Position numbers and translations under genes: made by a program. 64,000 nt of DNA, from the NCBI GenBank assembly GCA_000499405.2, contig HG738137.1, positions 1,736,001 through 1,800,000 on the forward strand, given 5' to 3'. Of the stretch, positions 10,601-24,000 are shown piece by piece; position 1 is the stretch's first letter; every line of letters begins with the position of its first letter. The DNA comes from Onchocerca volvulus (taxonomy: Eukaryota > Nematoda > Chromadorea > Rhabditida > Onchocercidae). Below the pieces are notes generated by a model. That model did not search any database. It worked only from the letters and a program-made list of their open reading frames with translations, and had not been told where the DNA came from.

Positions 10601-13551
10601 GAATAAATCTATTCGAGAAATTAGAAATAATGGATATTATTGTTTTTTTTTTTGCAAAAATATTTTCATAGGGTCGTGGTGGTAAAGGCGTCATTTACGT
10701 TTGGGCATCAGGTAACGGTGGTATGCAAGATGATAATTGTGATTGTGATGGATACATGGACAGTATTTATACGTTATCAGTATCAAGTGTTACCGAAGAT
10801 GGTACTTCACCGTGGTATGCCGAAAAGTGTGCCGCTACTTTGGCATCAACATTTTCCAACGGTCAACATGAAAAGCAAATGATCGTAAGATCATTGATCA
10901 AAAATTTATTGAAAAAAAACAAATAATTAGATGATAAAGTTATTATTTTATGCATAATTTATTCGTAAGTTGAGAATTTCGTCAATTAATCCAAGAAATG
11001 ATCTCGAAAATCTTTATGATTTCTTTTTTTGCAGACAACAACCGATATAGGAAATAAATGTACCGGAACTTTTGCCGGAACTTCAGCATCATCACCAATG
11101 GCTGCAGCAATCATTGCTCTTGGTTTGGATGCAAAGTTTGTTAAATTTTCAAAACAATTTTTATAAATTACACCTTAGTTCGATGTTTTTCCAAAATTCA
11201 ATAGACATTCTTTTGTATGATAAACAAAATCAATATTTAACCAGTGAAATGGAATAATTTGATGGACTAATTTTTTATCCGAAAATGCCGATAAGTGAAG
11301 CTTTTTCGGCATATTTCACACAATGTTACATCAGAAAATTTGAAAACTGAATGTAAGAATATTATTAAAAGAAAGAAAATAGTTTCGGGAATAGAAAAAG
11401 TTAAACGAACTAAACATTACAAATACCGCGAAAGCAATTCCTGCCAATTTCAAACTTCATCTTTCTGATGCCAATCAAGAAAAAATTAGAAACAAAATTA
11501 TTTGCTTGTTTTGAATGAAAAAGTTCTCAGTCAATTAAAATTTAAATTAAAAATTGAAAACAAATGATATTGCAGTCCATCATTAACATGGCGTGATGTA
11601 CAACATATCGTTGTTTGGACTTCAGATCCAGTACCATTGCTAAATATTAACGAAGGTTGGAATAAAAATGCTCGAGGATTATTCGTAAATTTACGTTTCG
11701 GATTTGGTAAGTTTGTTTCCATTCTGAACAAAAATTAAGCAATATATACTTTTCGGATTGAAAATATTCGGAATTGTTTCAATTGAAATTATAAAAATAA
11801 TTGAAATTTCAATTATTTTCATAATTTCAATTTGAAATTTTATCGAAGTTTTTAACAGGATTAATGGATGCGGGCGCATTTGTTAAGATGGCAAAAACTT
11901 GGCAAAATGTACCGGAGCATCATGCTTGTATCACGACATTTCCAACTTTTTTAAAACGGTGAGTAAATTATTCCAATTACAGTATGCGCTACATTTGCAT
12001 ATTTGAATACAATGAATATATAGTTCATAGTATATCTCTAATATCATAAATATTATGATAATAATGTGATAACCATAGTAAATTCTGAAATTGAGATCGA
12101 TTTACTACATACTTTTTCAGTTTTTTCTGTTTTTTCTGTTTTTTTTTTTCAATTTTTTCCTTTGTTTTTAAAATTTTGAATTTTTTCGCAAAATTTATTT
12201 GATTTATTTTTTAGCGAAATAAATGATGAAAGTGTAACTGTGGTCAAGTTTCACACTGATGCTTGCGAAGGACAAAAAAACGAAATAAATTTTTTGGAAC
12301 ACATACAATTAATATTAGATGCATATTATCCCATACGTGGACATCTTTCTATTTCAATCATTTCTCCAAAAGGTCTGCTTTTCATATGTCTGACTTCTTT
12401 GAATTTTTTTTTGTTCAGAAATTTGGAAATTTTGTTGCAAAGAACTTCTCATATTTTTTTTAGGCACTAGAACTCAACTTCTTTCGGTTCGTCGTAAGGA
12501 TAGATCATCAGCTGGTTTCCGACATTGGCCATTTATGTCGGTACATACTTGGGGCGAGAATCCACGTGGAATTTGGCAATTGCATGTTGAGGACAAGGTT
12601 AATAGGCCAAATTTCCAACTTGGACAAGTTTTAATAGCAATGACATTAATTGCTAAATGACTTATATTTTATCGTAGAGAATGATTATAGTTTCATTCTT
12701 TATTGAAGAGGGAAAAAAAACTTTTTGTAAAATTTTGAAATATAAATTATATCGTAAAAGTATATTATTTTCTCTCAAACAATAAATGTTATTTTAATTC
12801 GGAAAAAATCGATGAAAACATTCGAATTAAAGTTATTTGCAAATTTAGTTAAGTTTTATGAAAACTTTTGATTTTTTCTAAATTTAAATATTTCGGAATG
12901 GTTGGAATTAAAATTATTTATCATTTCGATGAAATATATTAAATTAACAGGTTTTTTACTGCCAGCAATCGACAAAAGAAACTAATAGATAAGAAATGAT
13001 GCTAAAAGAATCAACAAAATGATCTTTTTTTGCGATTTTGCTAAAAATTTTTCCCATCAAATCTGAATTTACATTTTAAATTTTGATTGAATATTTTTAA
13101 AGAGTATGACAAGAAAAGCGATGACAGGTATTATCAGTAATATAACACTCATAATTTATGGCACAAAAGAAGAACCGGAACATTATAAAAATCGAAAACG
13201 TTATAGAGAGAAAAATGAAACAATTCTGAACAAACAGTTATTGACTTCTAATGTAAGTTTTTTTTATTGTTTACGTTTTTTTCAAATTTTCATATTTCTT
13301 TGGAAATTTTTTTTCCTTTTTTATTTAATTTCTTGAATTTAATTCATATCTTATCCTAGATTTCGGCACGTATGATGTTACAACATGCAGAAAGTATGAT
13401 AAGTGATAATGCATTATCACATACGAATTCTTCCAATATGCTTTCGCAAATTATACATTTCATCGATGATATTTATCAACAACAACCGAAAATGCGGCAA
13501 CGAACTAGAACGATTGCTGGGGCGATTACGACATCAAAATTTAATTTCTAG
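7625..13551 (+). CDS. kexin/furin-type subtilisin-like proprotein convertase (5' end missing)
   Basis: There are sixteen exons: 7625-7732, 7926-8027, 8338-8475, 8930-9028, 9457-9501, 9657-9727, 9920-10008, 10274-10446, 10672-10884, 11035-11135, 11576-11706, 11859-11958, 12215-12372, 12464-12597, 13103-13252 and 13360-13551, all joining in frame to 667 aa. The prodomain starts [17 protein letters not shown] and ends at an RFKR autocleavage site (residues 82-85). The catalytic S8B domain has Asp150 (ILDDGI), His189 (GHGTRCAGE), oxyanion Asn290 (ASGNGG) and Ser363 ([11 protein letters not shown]). [15 protein letters not shown] forms the acidic S1 region. A P domain follows ([19 protein letters not shown] ... 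[11 protein letters not shown]). The C-tail of about 100 aa has no Cys-rich region or transmembrane helix. These enzymes cleave secretory precursors at paired basic residues in the Golgi or secretory granules. The oxyanion Asn argues against the PC2/EGL-3 group, which has Asp. AEX-5-like or BLI-4-like are the candidates. The signal-peptide exon was not found. Confidence 0.92.
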
Positions 13552-13738
13552 ACTAAATTAATTTGACGAATTTTTTCTTTAACAAATGGTATTTTTAAGT
13601 TAAATTATCAAATATTGTTGAGTAATCACTGCTGATAGTTTACGTATCATGTATAACTTAATATATGATGTTTTTAATAATTATTTTAATGAATACCTTC
13701 AAATGTTTTTTTAATTCAATTTTTTTTTTTTACGCATC

Positions 13739-13744
13739 AATAAA
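13739..13744 (+). terminator. poly(A) signal AATAAA of the convertase gene
   Basis: AATAAA lies 188 bp beyond the stop codon at 13549-13551 and is the first canonical hexamer downstream. Confidence 0.4.
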
Positions 13745-14939
13745 ATGTATCTCAAAATATGATCAAGTAACGATTATTACGGAAGATGAACTAAAATTAC
13801 TCATAACTCGAAAGTACCAGGATTTTGCTTACACGATATTTCTTAAATCTTTCTTTCCGACCAAATTTTCCGTGCATATCTATTTTTGAAAAAAGTTTTA
13901 AATTAATTATTTCCGAAAATATTTCATAATTTTTAATTTTATTTTCCTGTCCGCCTAATGGAATAAATTAAATTTCAAACTAAAATCAATAACACAAAAT
14001 ATGAAGCTTATGAATTTATCTGTTCTTGAAGTATATTTGATTGCTAATATATTGTTGTCAATAGCAACCGGTATATCATGTGGTACTCATTGATTTGCAC
14101 ATTTTTCATTTTAATTTTATATTTATCCTGGTATTATTTAGAATTTACATAGGTACAATGTTATTAATTAATTTATGGCTTGTATGATTTTTCTCTTATC
14201 TAATTTTTCAAATTATTAAATATTTTTTATAACTTTCAAACAAATTACTTTAGAGTATGTTATCTAGCAAATTATCATTTAAAATGATTACAATAAAATG
14301 TTAGGAAAAAATTATGATAAAATTTTTTCGAAATTTCATTGTCATTCGATTAAACTTCCGCATTTTTCATACGGTTTACTTTTAAATTAGTTGCTGGAAA
14401 TTTAATTGTAAATAATTTATTAATAAAATAAAAAGTGACATTCTTACAAACTTAGTAGGCCCTATCATATTGTTAATTAATTAATTCTGTCGATAAATTA
14501 TGCATATTTTTCCTTTTTTTTTGTGTGTATTAGATTAACGATGGAACATATGAAATGGATGCAAATATTTGAAATAATTCAAACATTACTACAGGTGGTT
14601 GAAGGAAAACAATGAAATTAACATTATAAATATTCCGGGAAAAACTTATATTTAATGATTATTATTCTGATTGGTACTAGAAAATTTTGCAAACAAAATG
14701 ATGTCAAATATCAATGATTTTTTTTAAAAAATGTAAAAGTTTGATGAAGAATTCCGAAAAATTATTCAAATTTAAAAACTTTCAGAAATTTTTTGGTGAC
14801 CAAATTTTGTAACTATTTCTATTCCTCGATTTTTTAATTCGTTATTCCGATATCCTTTCATGTTCGATTCTTAATTTAAGCATAATCAATCTTAATTTGC
14901 TCACTTATTTAAAGAAAAATATTAAAAATTGAAGGAGAT
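13745..14939. other. intergenic, probable mks-6 promoter region
   Basis: This is AT-rich sequence with no supported gene. A short ATG frame at 14540-14595 ends at a good CAG|GTGG donor, but joining it to the first mks-6 exon produces a stop, so it was not included. Confidence 0.5.
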
Positions 14940-17900
14940 ATGGAAGATAAAATACAAACAATTGAAGTATTGGAAAGTAATAGGACGAGAAACAGTTCTG
15001 AGCCAAACATATCAGGCAAGGGAATGCGTGGAAGACAAAGAGCCAGTTGGGTAGAAAGCCTTGATAATAATGGTGATCATATGGCCCAGCAAATGAAGCC
15101 AAGAGCAACAGATAGCAAGGAATTTCAAGCTGTCACTTTGGTGTGCCAGAAATTTAGCATTTTTATATCATTTATTTTCCATAGCTAAATTATTGATTTT
15201 ATTAGATATAATGAGATTAAATGAGCTTGGAATAATTTATAGAATGTAATTTTCTCAAATTTGATTGAAAAGCCAAAAAAAAAAAAAAACTTATTTTTTT
15301 TAGCAGGATGAATCATTTGATGACACTTCAAATGTGTACGAAATTCGCAGGTTAATTTTAAGATTTTACAAATTTTTGTCAAAATTGAAAGAAAAAAAGA
15401 ACAAATGTGAATTCTCTGTCCTTTTTAATATATCAATTTCATTATTTTTACTTCGTACTCTTTTTCAAAATGAAAACTGAACAAGTTTCGCTTTTCCTAA
15501 ACTTTGATTTAATATATTTTTTAAAAGTCTACTTTTAAGCATTAGCGATTATTATTTTTTGTCTACTAATTTTAACATTTTTTTTTTTATAACTAATCAA
15601 TATTTTAGCTCGACAATTTCTTCTCAGCAACCGAAATTTCCCATGTTCGAGAAGACTATTTCATCGTCCGTACCGGATACACAAACAATACGTGAACGGA
15701 TACGACAAAAGATAACGGAAGAAATAAAAGCAAAACGTGGTAGCATACAACGAAATAAGCGGTTGGAACGTCAACAACGTAATAAATTATTGAAAGAAGG
15801 ATCTTCAACAAGTTATTCTGAGATCAATCAAGAAGAACTTGATCGACAAATCGAACATTCTTTGAAGGTTTCCATTTGCAATCCTAATAGTTCAATTTAT
15901 TTCATTGAACAATTAAATATTTTATTTAAGCATTTTGAAATACTGATCAATACTATATTTCATTAGATTACTTAAAATCTGTATTTAAAATTTGTAAATT
16001 TAAGACGGTTTCGAATTTTTTGCATGTTATAGTAGTAATTAAATTATTACTAACTTTATTTTTAATTATTTTTCGTTTGTCAAAAAAAAATGAATTTTTC
16101 CTTTAACTGTATCAATTTCTAAATAGTTTCATAAGAATATTTTTATTTAGCTTGGAGAGAAATGTATTGCTGATAGGGTGCAATATTTACCACCTGATGA
16201 TATTCAGTATGAATTTATGACTGCACAATTCAAAAATGATCAGGAAATTGAAATTGAAAAAAAAGAAATTCCGAAAGGTATAATGGATAGTTTCAAAGTA
16301 TTATAATAAATGTTGTTTCTTTCTCTTCTTCTTTTCTTTCTTAATTAACAAGCAGAATTTGAAGAAATAAAATTTTAAAATTGAATTCAATTTTTTATGC
16401 TTTCTTTTCATATTATAAATTATAATTTAAATTTAGTTGTCTTTATGGCAGCGCAACCACAACCACCCGAAGAAATTGAACAATTTGAAAAATTATGCTG
16501 TACTTACAATGATCGATTCGATAGGATAATGTCATCATCGATTGAAAGTGCAATACAAAAGTAAATTTATTAAAATTTTAGTTTTATTTTAAATTTTATT
16601 CATAAGATCTTTAATTTGCATCATATCTACTGCTAACATTTATCATTGCTATTTGCATCAATTAATGCTACTTTTATTTAACATTAATAATTATTAAGTG
16701 ATAAATAGTTTCAAAGTATTATAAATTTGTTATCAATTTTGAAGTGATAATAAAGTTTTGGATGAAAAGGAAAGGAAATTTGATAGTATTGGTAGAAGTA
16801 ATATTATAAATTTCAGCATACCATCTTCTAAATTGCAAAATTATGCATTGTTAAGACAACGGGTGGGTGAGCATTTTGTTAATGACGCTGGAATATTATT
16901 GGGAACCAATTTGGATATTGATAAAATTCCAAAACGGGTAACATTTTATCATTTTATGCTAGAAAATAATCCTAAAAATTTTAGGCTAGAAAAATAACTT
17001 ATTCTAATTTACACTATTTTAAAGAAAATAAGGTGAATAAGGTGAATAAATTATAAAATATGCAAAATAATATAAGAATTTAATATAAAGCTGATTTATT
17101 TGAAATACCTTATAAATCATATAATATGGAAAGAATAGGTAAAGTGTTGTTTTTCTTTTTTTCCTAAAATTTTCAAGAAAAAATGCAACAATTAAATGAT
17201 AATTTAATGAGCAACCTTATTTTCTTATTATTTTATTTCATTTTTTCAAATAATTAATTTATGCAAATTACAATCTTATAATAAGTGAGAAAATTAAGGC
17301 AAAATGTAACTTCTTTCGATTCTAAATAATTTTTGTTTTAATTAATAGCCAATAAGTATTTCTTTCAATTTTATTTGTTATAGTTAATGGTGGAAATTTT
17401 TTTTTTTAATTTAATTCGAATGAAATGTATTTTCTTGCAGCCGGAACGTTCTGATGATAGTTGTCGTCAATTATATCAATATGTTAAAGCTGAAAAATGG
17501 GAAAAGGCGCTTAGCGGAATTAAGCAACAAGATTTTATACAATTGGATATTGATTTGAATCGAATTGTTTTCAATTATCATTGGCTTTTCGGACAAGAAG
17601 ACTTGGTTAATAGTTCAAATTAATTAGGGATGAAATTTAAAGAAGAAAATGGCATCATATTCAATCAAAATTATTTTATATTGCTCATGCTAGATCTAAT
17701 TTTTACAGATGTAATTTAAATATAAACGTAAAGATAATTGCAGTTATGCAGTACCATTCAAAATTTGCATAAAATGCAATCAATTCGAATGCAAGAAGCA
17801 TTGAAACTACTTAAGGAAATTGAAACTGAAGAAGAAGGATTACGTAAAGGAAAAATCCTGCAACAAAATGAAAAAGAAAGGTTGAAAATTTTTCATTTTT

Positions 17901-18041
17901 AAAAAATTAAGTGGAAAATTATTTCTGTGCAGAAAAGTAATTTAAAATTTTAAATCAACAGATGGATTACTTGAATTATTTAATTGGAAATGTTCGCGAT
18001 TCTCATTCATCTATTAAGGGTAATATTTGACACAAAAAATG

Positions 18042-18092
<51 letters not shown>

Positions 18093-21000
18093 CATATATA
18101 TATATAATTCAAATATCAGTAATATTTTGAAAAAAAATTACCATATTGGATGAGTATTTCGATTTCCGATTAAAAATAGCTTGGCAATGAATGCAAACAT
18201 AATGTATGTCTTGATAAACCATAATATTTGCTAAAATAATTTAAACCAACTGGCTTAATTTTTTTCTTTTCTTTTCGCTTAAAAAAATTTTTATTGCGAA
18301 GAAAATGATTACGAAATAATTTTGCTAATGATATATGTATACTTTCGAATATTACTGCTAATTTCCCTAATAAAATGTTTTATATTTCTTTAAAAAGCAG
18401 GATTATTTCTAATAAATTTACTTTTGTTATAGTGCAGAATGTCGAGTAAAGGAATTAATGAATGGTTTGGAAGAGAAACAACGAAATTATTTACATCTCA
18501 GTGATAAAATTGAAGAGAATTGGACAAAATTAAAACAATTGCGACATTTACAAAAATATTCGACTACCACATTAACGGTCAGAAAAATTTCCTTCGAGCA
18601 ACAATATGCTGAAAGAAGGTTTGATTGATAATTTAAATATATAATAATACTTTGAGATAGATATACTGATTAATTTGTCCAATTTTTGATTGCAGCAAAT
18701 TAGTGGTATATTGATTATTTAATGGCATATACTGGAATTAATGGTATAGTGATTTTATTATTAATTATTTTCACTAGCTGTACTTAGCCAAGCTCCGCTT
18801 AGCCGGTTCAGCTATTCTATGTAAATAAAAGTGTAAATGTTCGTTTTTCAAAATCTTAATTCTCCAAAATTCTTTAAACACGCGCCTTATCCATATTCAA
18901 AATCTAAGATTTCCAGAAGTTCTTACCGATTGCTTTGAAATTTTGACACAACATTGTATTCGAATACACGCATATTTTTATATATTTTTTACACACGCGT
19001 TGCTGTAGCTCAGTCCGTTTAAACAGAAAAAAAAAAAAAGTGAAAGCGCACGTTTCTAATGCTGGGGAGAATTAATTTTACAATGCTTGTGAGTACACAA
19101 TATTTTTCATTGTTTCATTGTCTGTACGGATATAGAAATTGTCTGGTTTGCCAACTCTAGAATACGCAACATATAATTGTTCGTGTGAGATGGAATCTAT
19201 CTCTAGATTTAAACTGCACAATTTTAAAGATTGGCCTTAGCTTTATTGATAGTAATTGCAAACGCCAATCGAATAGGGAATCGCAATCTCTTAAATTGAA
19301 AGGTATATCTGTTGGAATCATAGGAATGAGGACATCTTCACCTTTTAAAGGTCCTATCAAGACTGTTACTTCTACGACGTTGCTCATTTTTTTTACTACA
19401 AGCCGCATTCCGTCGCAAAGTTTTGGCTGGTTGATATTTCGCAACATGATAATTGGCACGCCGATTTTCAATTGCAGTATGTGCATTGGCATCTTTTGCA
19501 GATCAAGTGAATTCAAGAATTCTGTTGGATACTGTCTCGCTTTGAATGTTAAATTGAATCATCACTCGGCCAATCATGATTTTTATAATTGGTTTGAATA
19601 TTGGGGAATACTTTTCCAAATCAACTCTTCTTTTGATGTTATTAAATTGCAGAAGTTATGAGGCAATTAAATTCGTCCTGAAGTCAGATCAACCGGTATC
19701 TTTCCGTTCCCAACTTCCAGCAATTGACATGAGAATATCCTAGCTAATCGATCGTTTCGTAGCTAGACACGACTATTTGTAGTTAATTTTAACACCTTTT
19801 CGTGTCACCACAAAATGGAGTATTTCAGGGAAGCGTTTATTTCGTCCGTCGGTGTCAATCGAGGAATTACAGATAATGTTTACCTGAAATCTCCTGCAAA
19901 CAATATTAATGCGTTCCCAAATGATCTGAAATTTTCACGCAAATCTTACAATGATCGGTCAAGATCTCGAGTGATTTTTCGTGCGCCATTTTACTTTCAT
20001 CCCAAACAGTAAGCTTACATTTTGCAATACCTTTTCCACGCCGATGTTTTGGAAATGTTGCATATGACAGTTTCAATGAATTGCATGCACAATGGCAATT
20101 TCAAAGCGGAATTTTCAGAGCGCAATTCTTCCATCCGGTAGCAATGTTGCAGTCCGCATAATGCAAGAGATAAGGCCATGTCATTTTGGAATCGAATTGC
20201 TGCTAGAATCAATCTAATTAGGAACGTTTTGCTCAGTTCCTCCTGGTGTATCTAAAAAGATTTCTCCAATTCCCTTATTTAACAATTTGCATTATGTGAT
20301 CTTAAATACTTTTTTACTTAGGAATATTTGATTGCATACATGACAAAAGATCATCCTGTTGTAATGTTGTTATATGACGCAATTCTACATCGAACGAATC
20401 AGTAGCAGATCGATTCGGTGATGGCATTCTCAATTGATTGAGCACTTTGTGATTTGTAAGCATAATTCTTCAATCATTATCAACTCTTCGTTGTAAATTT
20501 CTGCTACGAAATCCATGTTCATATTTGAATTTTCGCTTGTACTCGATGGAGAATATCTTCAGCCATATGCAATTTATATTTCTCCCATAACTCTGTTGGA
20601 AATGAAGAAAAGTAGGGGGTCAGTATGATTGCAAACAATGTACGAATTTGATTTGTATATGAAGTGATTTGAATTTGATCTTACATACTTCATTAATGCA
20701 TACATCTCAGTGTCATCGTTCTCCAATCAATTCAAAGTTTGAATGCACTGCGAAAAGTGGCATTTGCAACGCCGTTAACAATTTTCAATTGCTAAATGGA
20801 GGTTTGAATAGGCACATTTACCAACAACACGTGAAACATTTATCTGATTGGGATGCTCGATGTATAGTCTGCCTATCGTGGTTTCTTTGAATATGCCAGA
20901 TTATCCGTCGATTCGCTCTTCTCGTTTGCATCGTTCAAATGATTTTCTAGTCGCATTCCATGTGTAATACATAGACACGAATACAGCGGCATTTTCGCAA

Positions 21001-24000
21001 ATGCGTCATTTTGACATAATGTAAGAAAGCAATTAACGTTATAACCGGTGGATTCATGGTATTTGTTGCACATTTATAGCTGTGAAATAAACGCGTTGTC
21101 TATTTTCTAAATGCACTGTCAGCTGGATTTCGTTCATGGATGGGAAATGAAAGAATTCGCCATATAACTTCATTGCTGCTTATGTATCTTCCAGCCTAAT
21201 ACTGTGTGATTTGACTCTATAATATATTCTTTCGCGGGGAACATGTTTATCCTTACTAAGACATAAAAAGAAGTAGGTATATCTATATGGGAATACGCGC
21301 TATTTAAATGCACCGATGTATCAAAATTTCAAAGCAATCGATGAAGAAATTTCGGAGATTTAAGGTCAGTAACAAAGAACATTTATTTTTATTTGTATAG
21401 ATTATTATTGCTATCATTATTATTTTTATCGTTATTGTTATTGTTATTATTGATTAAATTTGAATGAATACTTTTAGTTTTATTAATTTTTTTCAGAAAA
21501 CATGCCAATGATTCAGCAATAATGAATGCTCCGGAAAAATTAGAATTATTTGATGAACTTCGTCATATTCCAGTTTATGTACTGAATTATGGTAATACTA
21601 AAGATGAAATCACTAAATCGTATAATCCGATACCTGAAGATGAGATCAATCGGATCAATTATTTGCAAAAATGTCGTTTGCGATTACAAATCGAATTTAA
21701 TAATATTGTTGTATGCAGAACGTTGTACCGGCCACTTGATTACAACTTCCAGGCCTATTTTGGACAAATTTATAATTTACAGGTAAATACTGCAAACAAA
21801 GTTTTATTTTATAAATATAAATATAACAACAAAAATTCAAAACTTTCAACTTAACTTTATGAATTGTTTGCAGTTTTCAATTTTGATTTCTGGGTTTTTT
21901 TACTCATATTCAAGATTTCACTTTGACTTAATATTACAATTAATATCAAATTATTTATAAAAAACACTGTTAGATTCATAGAAGTCTTATTAAAAAGATT
22001 ACAGTAATTCAAGAATATTGAAATATGTTTGAAATTTTCAGTGATTTAAGTTTTCGTGACTTTCTGTTTTCTTTTTGAATAAGTTCCGAAAAAAGAAAAA
22101 TGAAGCTTGGAGTATCATTCATTTTTTTTTATCCATTATCTATTGTTGTTTTTTATTTTAGGTAAAAGAAATTCCTGAATCCGTAACAATAACAATTTTT
22201 GAAAAAGTACCAAAGACAGAAGCTCGTAAAATTGCAATTGTTGGTTTACCATTACCGGATGAAGATAGCGTTCCGAATGGACAAAATATTGTGATACCAA
22301 TAGAATTTGCCAGTGATTTAATTATAAATGGGTGATAATTTTGAAATTAATTTAGAATTATAAATACAAATGATTTTGATAGTGAAAATATTGTATTATT
22401 TGACATATAATATTTTAGTATTATTAATGAATTTGCTGATAATTCTTTTTTCGGATTAAAATATCATTAATCGATTGATTGATTTTACTTTTTTCAGATT
22501 TTTACTATTCTTTTAAATTTTCGTTACTAAAATAAATTGAATCTATCCTTGGTTACAGGATGTATTCCAGTCTTGGCTCCGGTGACAAAAGGCCATGTAT
22601 ATCAGGGGAGTTATACTGTAATGCATGGACTAAACAGGGTTCATTTATATCAAACAAACGTCAACGACGTCAAATATTTGCGTCTCAGCAACAAGAATCA
22701 TCCATAGATACATCTGATAATTTTGATTTGATACCGCAAGGAGTTCGCTTGTGCTCTGATGAAGAGTTTGAAAATGATATCAGGTAGTGTTTGAATGTAT
22801 ACATTTATAAATTTGATATTAAATGGTGATTCCATTCGTTTGAAATTCTAATCAAATATGAAAATGAATAATATGGGAATAAAAATATATAAATATATTG
22901 AGTTTAATAAAATATATTGATAAGGGACAAAAATATAATAAGTCAAATAAATATAAAAATATGTGTTAGAAACTGCATAATATTTTATTTTAAAATAAAT
23001 TTTTCATTACTAATTTTGATCTTTCAAAAGAAAAAGAAATTTTTCTTAAGAGATGATAAATATTCGTTCTTTTTCTATTTCTTTTTTTTTTCTACAGATT
23101 GCAATCGTTACAAATTCGCAATGAACAAAGAACAGGCATTAAAAACCCAATTCCATTGTTGAGTTCAGAAATTGAACATCAAATAATAGTACCAAATCGT
23201 GAAATGAATCAATATTATTACAAAACAAAAATTGATCGAGATCGAGTTATTGGGAATCAATATGCTATCAGGATAAGGTAATGGAATAATAGGCATGATA
23301 TTGTCAAATAGTATAATTGATTGAAATTGTTAAACAACATAATTGATATAATAAATGTTAATAATACAATTAATAATTAATAACATAGTTAATATATTTT
23401 CATAAGGATAATAGCAACTTAGAGTTCATTTTTTTCTTTAAATTCTTTCAGAAATCGTTTTTATGAACAAGTAATGCGTGAAAAAAATGTAGAAACGGTA
23501 CAAAATTTGGTACATGAAGTACCACTTCCAGTATTTTTCCGGTCATTTGGTCCTTTCTCATTTGGTTCGATGGAAATGTCACGAAAGCTGAAACCTGCAA
23601 GAAAACCAATGACTAAACGACAGGTATCATAATAATTAATTAAAAATTTATATTCATGTAAATGTGTATTGATATATATAAAATAAACTACAATGCAGGT
23701 AACAAGTGATATGGAATATTTTCTTGTTGTCAATATTCATTCAGCAATAAATCTTCCGGAACCTGAACATGGAGAGTTGCTATCGTTTGTTGAGATTTCA
23801 TTCCAGGTTGATTTTTCAATGGAAGAGAATCTTACCTAATAATTCAGAATCATTAATTAGTTTTAGACATCTAGCAAGCAAAATCGAAATATACAATAAT
23901 ATAAATTTAATCAATTCATTTGTATAATAACTCATAATGAAAATGAGTTAAATGAAATTTTATCTTTCAAAGAAGGATAATTTATTTTATATTTGATAAC

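Larger units (their letters stand above)
18774..21401 (-). mobile_element. Helitron transposon with both termini, inside mks-6 intron 9
   Basis: Read on the minus strand, the element starts TCTATACAAATAAAAATAAA at 21401 and ends with CTAG at 18777-18774. A 7-bp hairpin with a 3-nt loop (18803-18787, one G-T pair) lies 9 nt before the end. The flanking host bases are A and T, with no target duplication. This matches Helitron termini (5' TC, subterminal hairpin, 3' CTRR, insertion between A and T). Inside, on the same strand and in the right order, lie degraded Rep and Pif1-like helicase segments. The element is about 2.6 kb, far shorter than autonomous Helitrons, so it is internally deleted. 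It is antisense to mks-6, and the host exons on either side (18433-18618, 21497-21782) still splice in phase. Confidence 0.85.

Noticed and set aside
14540..14595. Short ATG exon with a CAG|GTGG donor upstream of mks-6
   Set aside because: Joining it to the next exon at 14935 gives a wrong frame with an early stop.
17962..18019. Possible mks-6 exon reading [15 protein letters not shown]
   Set aside because: Its phase does not fit the flanking exons, while 17744-17880 joins 18433-18618 directly in frame.
19185..19661. 158-codon plus-strand frame
   Set aside because: It is antisense to the recognisable Helitron helicase segment on the minus strand.
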